Shown here: one piece after another, positions 62,301 through 64,000 of the stretch | Layout of the letters: the number at the start of each line of letters is the position of its first letter | How positions within the stretch are numbered: the first letter of the stretch is position 1 | DNA from: Martinezella tropici | Lineage (GTDB): Bacteria > Pseudomonadota > Alphaproteobacteria > Rhizobiales > Rhizobiaceae | Direction of reading: 5' to 3' | Assembly (NCBI GenBank): GCA_000799755.1 | Contig: JUHI01000019.1 | Location: 1 to 64,000 of the forward strand | DNA: 64,000 nucleotides | The notes under the pieces: model-generated | Databases searched by the model: none | What the model saw: the letters and a program-made list of their open reading frames with translations, nothing else | What the model was told of the DNA's origin: nothing | Translations under genes and position numbers: made by a program

Positions 62301-62845
62301 TCGTCGGCGAACCACCAATTGCAGTTGCGGGTGCCACCGGCGCCCTGGACTGAGTTGCTACCCATGGCGTCGCCAAGGGGGAACTTCAGCCCCGAATTGG
62401 TGAGTGCCGTCGTCTTTCCCGATCCAGGCGCACCAAAAATGACGTACCAGGGAAGTTCGTAGATGTAGCCGAAGCGCTTCTTGCTGATACGGCGCAGAAG
62501 CAACAGCGCCTCCTTCAGGCGGCTATGGATTTCGCCAACTTCCGCCTGCTGGCTTGCGGCATCGTCGGCAATGCCGTCCACCAGCGCCTTGTCGCGCTTG
62601 CGGGCGCGCAACGTCGTGATCAGCAGATAGATAAGCCATGCGGCAATGATCACGCCAATCGCGATCAGCCTTGCTGTTACCCCTGCCAGCGGCCTGAAGC
62701 TGCCATAGCCGGCCATCGAGCCGTAGAACCAGATGACGACGCAGATCGCCACTACCCAGATCAGCGATATGAAGCGTTGCCCGAGAAGGCCGGCATAGGC
62801 GGAGACATAGGAGCGAAGCGTGTAAAACGCGCCAAGCGGATTCAT
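59360..62845 (-). CDS. tssM: type VI secretion membrane protein TssM (ImpL/IcmF)
   Basis: A 1161-residue inner-membrane protein. Two N-terminal transmembrane segments (LISLIWVVAICVVIWFYG-type near residues 25-45 and IAIGVIIAAWLIYLLITTL) flank a short loop, then a cytoplasmic NTPase domain with Walker A GAPGSGKTT (residues 138-146), a third segment (about residue 475, AYGAAAIALAIVFTGWTATY) and a large periplasmic ImcF-related and TssM_C domain. Walker A is intact, so NTP binding is likely. GGAGGAGCCCG precedes the ATG at 62845, which overlaps tssL by 4 bases. It forms the membrane complex with TssL and TssJ. Confidence 0.93.
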   Translation of the reverse strand: MNPLGAFYTLRSYVSAYAGLLGQRFISLIWVVAICVVIWFYGSMAGYGSFRPLAGVTARLIAIGVIIAAWLIYLLITTLRARKRDKALVDGIADDAASQQAEVGEIHSRLKEALLLLRRISKKRFGYIYELPWYVIFGAPGSGKTTALTNSGLKFPLGDAMGSNSVQGAGGTRNCNWWFADEAILIDTAGRYTTQDDLNGASKAGWEGFLGLLRKYRRSQPINGALITLSIADLLGREHEVQLEEVRSIRKRLSELDEFLHARVPVYVVLTKADLLTGFVEFFDGLAKTDREQVWGTTFDLDESYKGQNLPERFMEEFALLQQRVDAMLIERLQQEPNVEVRGRIFRFPAELASLGERLHEVLTELCASSNLVESPLVRGVYFASGTQSRETDTPRTRRSYFLSRLFKEVIFGEASLVARDRRLSGRQAMIRRIAYGAAAIALAIVFTGWTATYFQNSRAIAAAERRIDNYEKLASGIQVRDVTDADFLRVLPALDNLRAVTSGFDEARIWPTSFGLDQEDKIASRQRGAYQRALNSLLLPRMLVELQKEIKQTSDVQKTFDALKLYGMLGGLGPIDKEFVSQQSDDMFAALYPGEGRSAARKALLTHVDAMAAGSLPAIELDTSLIAKARETIHTQSLAARAYDIVTHSRQARQLDAWLPADALGPLGAQIFQRKSKATLRDGIPGIFTGKGYREVVLPSIAAAASEALREQWVRGDNAAAPSGMTTDAISQAALQLYFDAFQQRWSSLLADLQVRPSSNLADATETARILAANPSPVEMTLKSIAVATDLRPAAGAEVASLDDAPDAALTAATAGAVNAPDPYGPLRAALEVNPANTQPASQDGKADDGSGKPRSQIQSLQPTLQNIYGQLSRATNSTAEVARVFDAGGQLANANQDLVQQARGLPAPADAWMVAVAADMGSLAVKTARTRINDLWASEGADLCARIVSGRYPFDRSSGQDIAMADFVRLFGPQGLFQSFFKSRLEAFVDTSAQPWGWRGTFGGDSIPSQAIAQFENASKIEHAFFPAGSDKPAISINVKPISLSDSANAVIMEIGGERVVYYHGPVQSKSIGWPAANADNQSRIAFLPGGWQEAMVQSGDWSPFRLFDAAKVTVEGPDLFRASFDNKGQTAEFDVQFGSVLNPFRLQALSDFSCPAQF

Positions 62846-64000
62846 CGGGCTCCTCCCGTCGTCGTAGCTGGCGCCAGCGGCGCGTCGATCTGCGTTTGAG
62901 GCGTCGCCTGCGGGTTGAGAGCGGCATCGCCGAGGCGCTGGGTCGGATCCGTCAGTACCAGGATTTCGGTCCGGCGATTTGCCTCGCGGCCCTCCTGCGT
63001 GTCGTTGCTTGCGAGCGGATCGCTGTCGGCGCGCCCCTCCGTCAGGATCGCATCCTTGCCGGTATAGGCCGCAAGAATATCGCCGACGGCGCGGGCCCGG
63101 GCTTCGGAAAGGTGCCAATTAGATGGGAACTGGGCGGTGCGGATCGGCACATTGTCGGTATAGCCGACGACAACAGCACGGAATTTTTCCGAAGCCAGTG
63201 CGCCGCCGATGCGCTGGAGCAGATCGCGGAACTTGTCGCTGACCTCGGCGCTGCCCGTATCGAACAGGCCGGAATTATTAATGCGGACCAGCAGCCTGCC
63301 GTTGGAATTCGAAAGCGTGACGAGTTTGCGGTCGACTTCCGGCTGGAGGAAGGCCAGCAGATTATCGAGCGGCGTCGGCTGCGGCTTGACGACGGGCGGC
63401 GGCGTTTCCGGCAGCTTCTTCACCGGCGGCGTCTGCGCAACGACTTCCTTCGGCTTCGGCGTGTCGATCAGAACGCTCGGCGTGTCGCGTGGCGGCAGAT
63501 TGGCCAGGCGCTCGAAGGTTGCGTCGGAAGCATTGTTCAGCGACAGCGTGAAGAACATGTAGCCGAGCGCAAATAGAAGCGCGAGCACCGAAAGAATGGT
63601 CCAGAGCGCGACGGCAGTGCGCAGCGGCTTGTGGCGTGCGGAGACACCGCGCCAATGCGGCGACAGCTCGCGCTCGAACACGCCATACTGGCCGAGCAAC
63701 GTCTTGTAGAGGCTGTCGCGGATACGCCCGAGTTCCAGCGATCCGCGCGGCGAAACACGCGTGCGGCCTTCGAAGGCGAGCGACAGGCAGAGATAGATGA
63801 GGAGCAGCAGATCCTTGTTGGCGCCCGGGCTCTGCTGGAAATGATCGAGGAGGTCGAAAACGCGATCGCCGCCGGTCACATCCATGTGGAAGGTCGAGAC
63901 GAGGCCGGACCGCGCCCAGCCGGCGCGTACGCCCCAGCGCTTGCTCAAAACCACGTCGTCGATGGTTGCGCAGATCACATAATGTGCCGCGCGGGCGCGT
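62842..64000 (-). CDS. tssL: type VI secretion protein TssL with OmpA domain (ImpK), 5' end cut
   Basis: 386 codons are visible; the frame stays open to the window edge (ARAAHYVICATIDDVVL), so the N-terminus is missing. The cytoplasmic DotU/IcmH domain has TFHMDVTGGDRVFDLLDHFQ and LCLSLAFEGRTRV. One transmembrane segment (TAVALWTILSVLALLFALGY) leads to a proline-rich linker and a C-terminal OmpA-like peptidoglycan-binding domain (VVVGYTDNVPIR; LSEARARAVGDIL; GREANRRTEILV). TssL thus anchors the complex to the cell wall. The ORF's ATG-free start at 63978 is not the true start. Confidence 0.93.
   Translation of the reverse strand, partial: RARAAHYVICATIDDVVLSKRWGVRAGWARSGLVSTFHMDVTGGDRVFDLLDHFQQSPGANKDLLLLIYLCLSLAFEGRTRVSPRGSLELGRIRDSLYKTLLGQYGVFERELSPHWRGVSARHKPLRTAVALWTILSVLALLFALGYMFFTLSLNNASDATFERLANLPPRDTPSVLIDTPKPKEVVAQTPPVKKLPETPPPVVKPQPTPLDNLLAFLQPEVDRKLVTLSNSNGRLLVRINNSGLFDTGSAEVSDKFRDLLQRIGGALASEKFRAVVVGYTDNVPIRTAQFPSNWHLSEARARAVGDILAAYTGKDAILTEGRADSDPLASNDTQEGREANRRTEILVLTDPTQRLGDAALNPQATPQTQIDAPLAPATTTGGAR

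Overview
The window looks like DNA from a fast-growing rhizobium (Rhizobiaceae; Rhizobium or a close relative). The evidence is the high GC content and codon use, a complete erythritol catabolic locus of the rhizobial type, the imp-type type VI secretion genes first described in Rhizobium leguminosarum, and several alphaproteobacterial families (DUF1402, BTLCP-type transglutaminase-like peptidases, DUF2291, MHYT-GGDEF-EAL). Whether it is chromosome or megaplasmid cannot be decided from the sequence. No tRNA, rRNA or CRISPR array was recognised.

Positions 1-930 are insertion-sequence debris: the end and first gene of an IS66-family element inserted into a decayed IS3-family transposase. Positions 1047-19490 are a polyol (erythritol) region. 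On the minus strand lie a DUF2291 protein, an ABC sugar transporter (eryEFG type), a DeoR regulator, an FGGY kinase and a second GlpD-like dehydrogenase. Divergent from these, on the plus strand, is eryA-eryB-eryC-eryD-eryR-tpiB, then an IS110-family element, then rpiB. Together the plus-strand enzymes convert erythritol to D-erythrose 4-phosphate. The IS110 element sits exactly between tpiB and the rpiB start codon.

Positions 20394-24687 hold surface-polysaccharide genes (pyruvyl transferase, flippase, UDP-glucose 4-epimerase). Positions 24883-40866 are a mosaic: a glycerophosphodiester phosphodiesterase with a divergent ROK regulator and a clear palindromic operator; a GT29-like glycosyltransferase; secreted proteins of unknown role; a membrane c-di-GMP enzyme; an orphan TadG-like protein; XRE, LysR and ArsR regulators; an aldo/keto reductase; and the queCDE operon for the 7-deazaguanine/queuosine precursor.

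Positions 41056-53671 form a coherent sugar-acid regulon. It has a lactonase, a GlcG/HbpS-like protein, an L-idonate-5-dehydrogenase-like enzyme, a D-2-hydroxyacid dehydrogenase, gluconate 5-dehydrogenase, gluconokinase, a beta-hydroxyacid dehydrogenase, a small ferredoxin-fold protein, a LacI-type regulator and an ABC sugar transporter. Four copies of one palindrome (consensus ATGTTATCGATAACAT) lie in front of its transcription units, including the regulator itself. This fits import of an idonate- or ketogluconate-like acid and its conversion through gluconate to 6-phosphogluconate.

Positions 54009-57047 carry an AraC regulator, a small secreted protein and a Wza-type polysaccharide export lipoprotein. 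The window closes with the distal part of a type VI secretion operon on the minus strand: tssL (cut by the window edge), tssM, a TagF-PppA fusion and a PpkA-type kinase.
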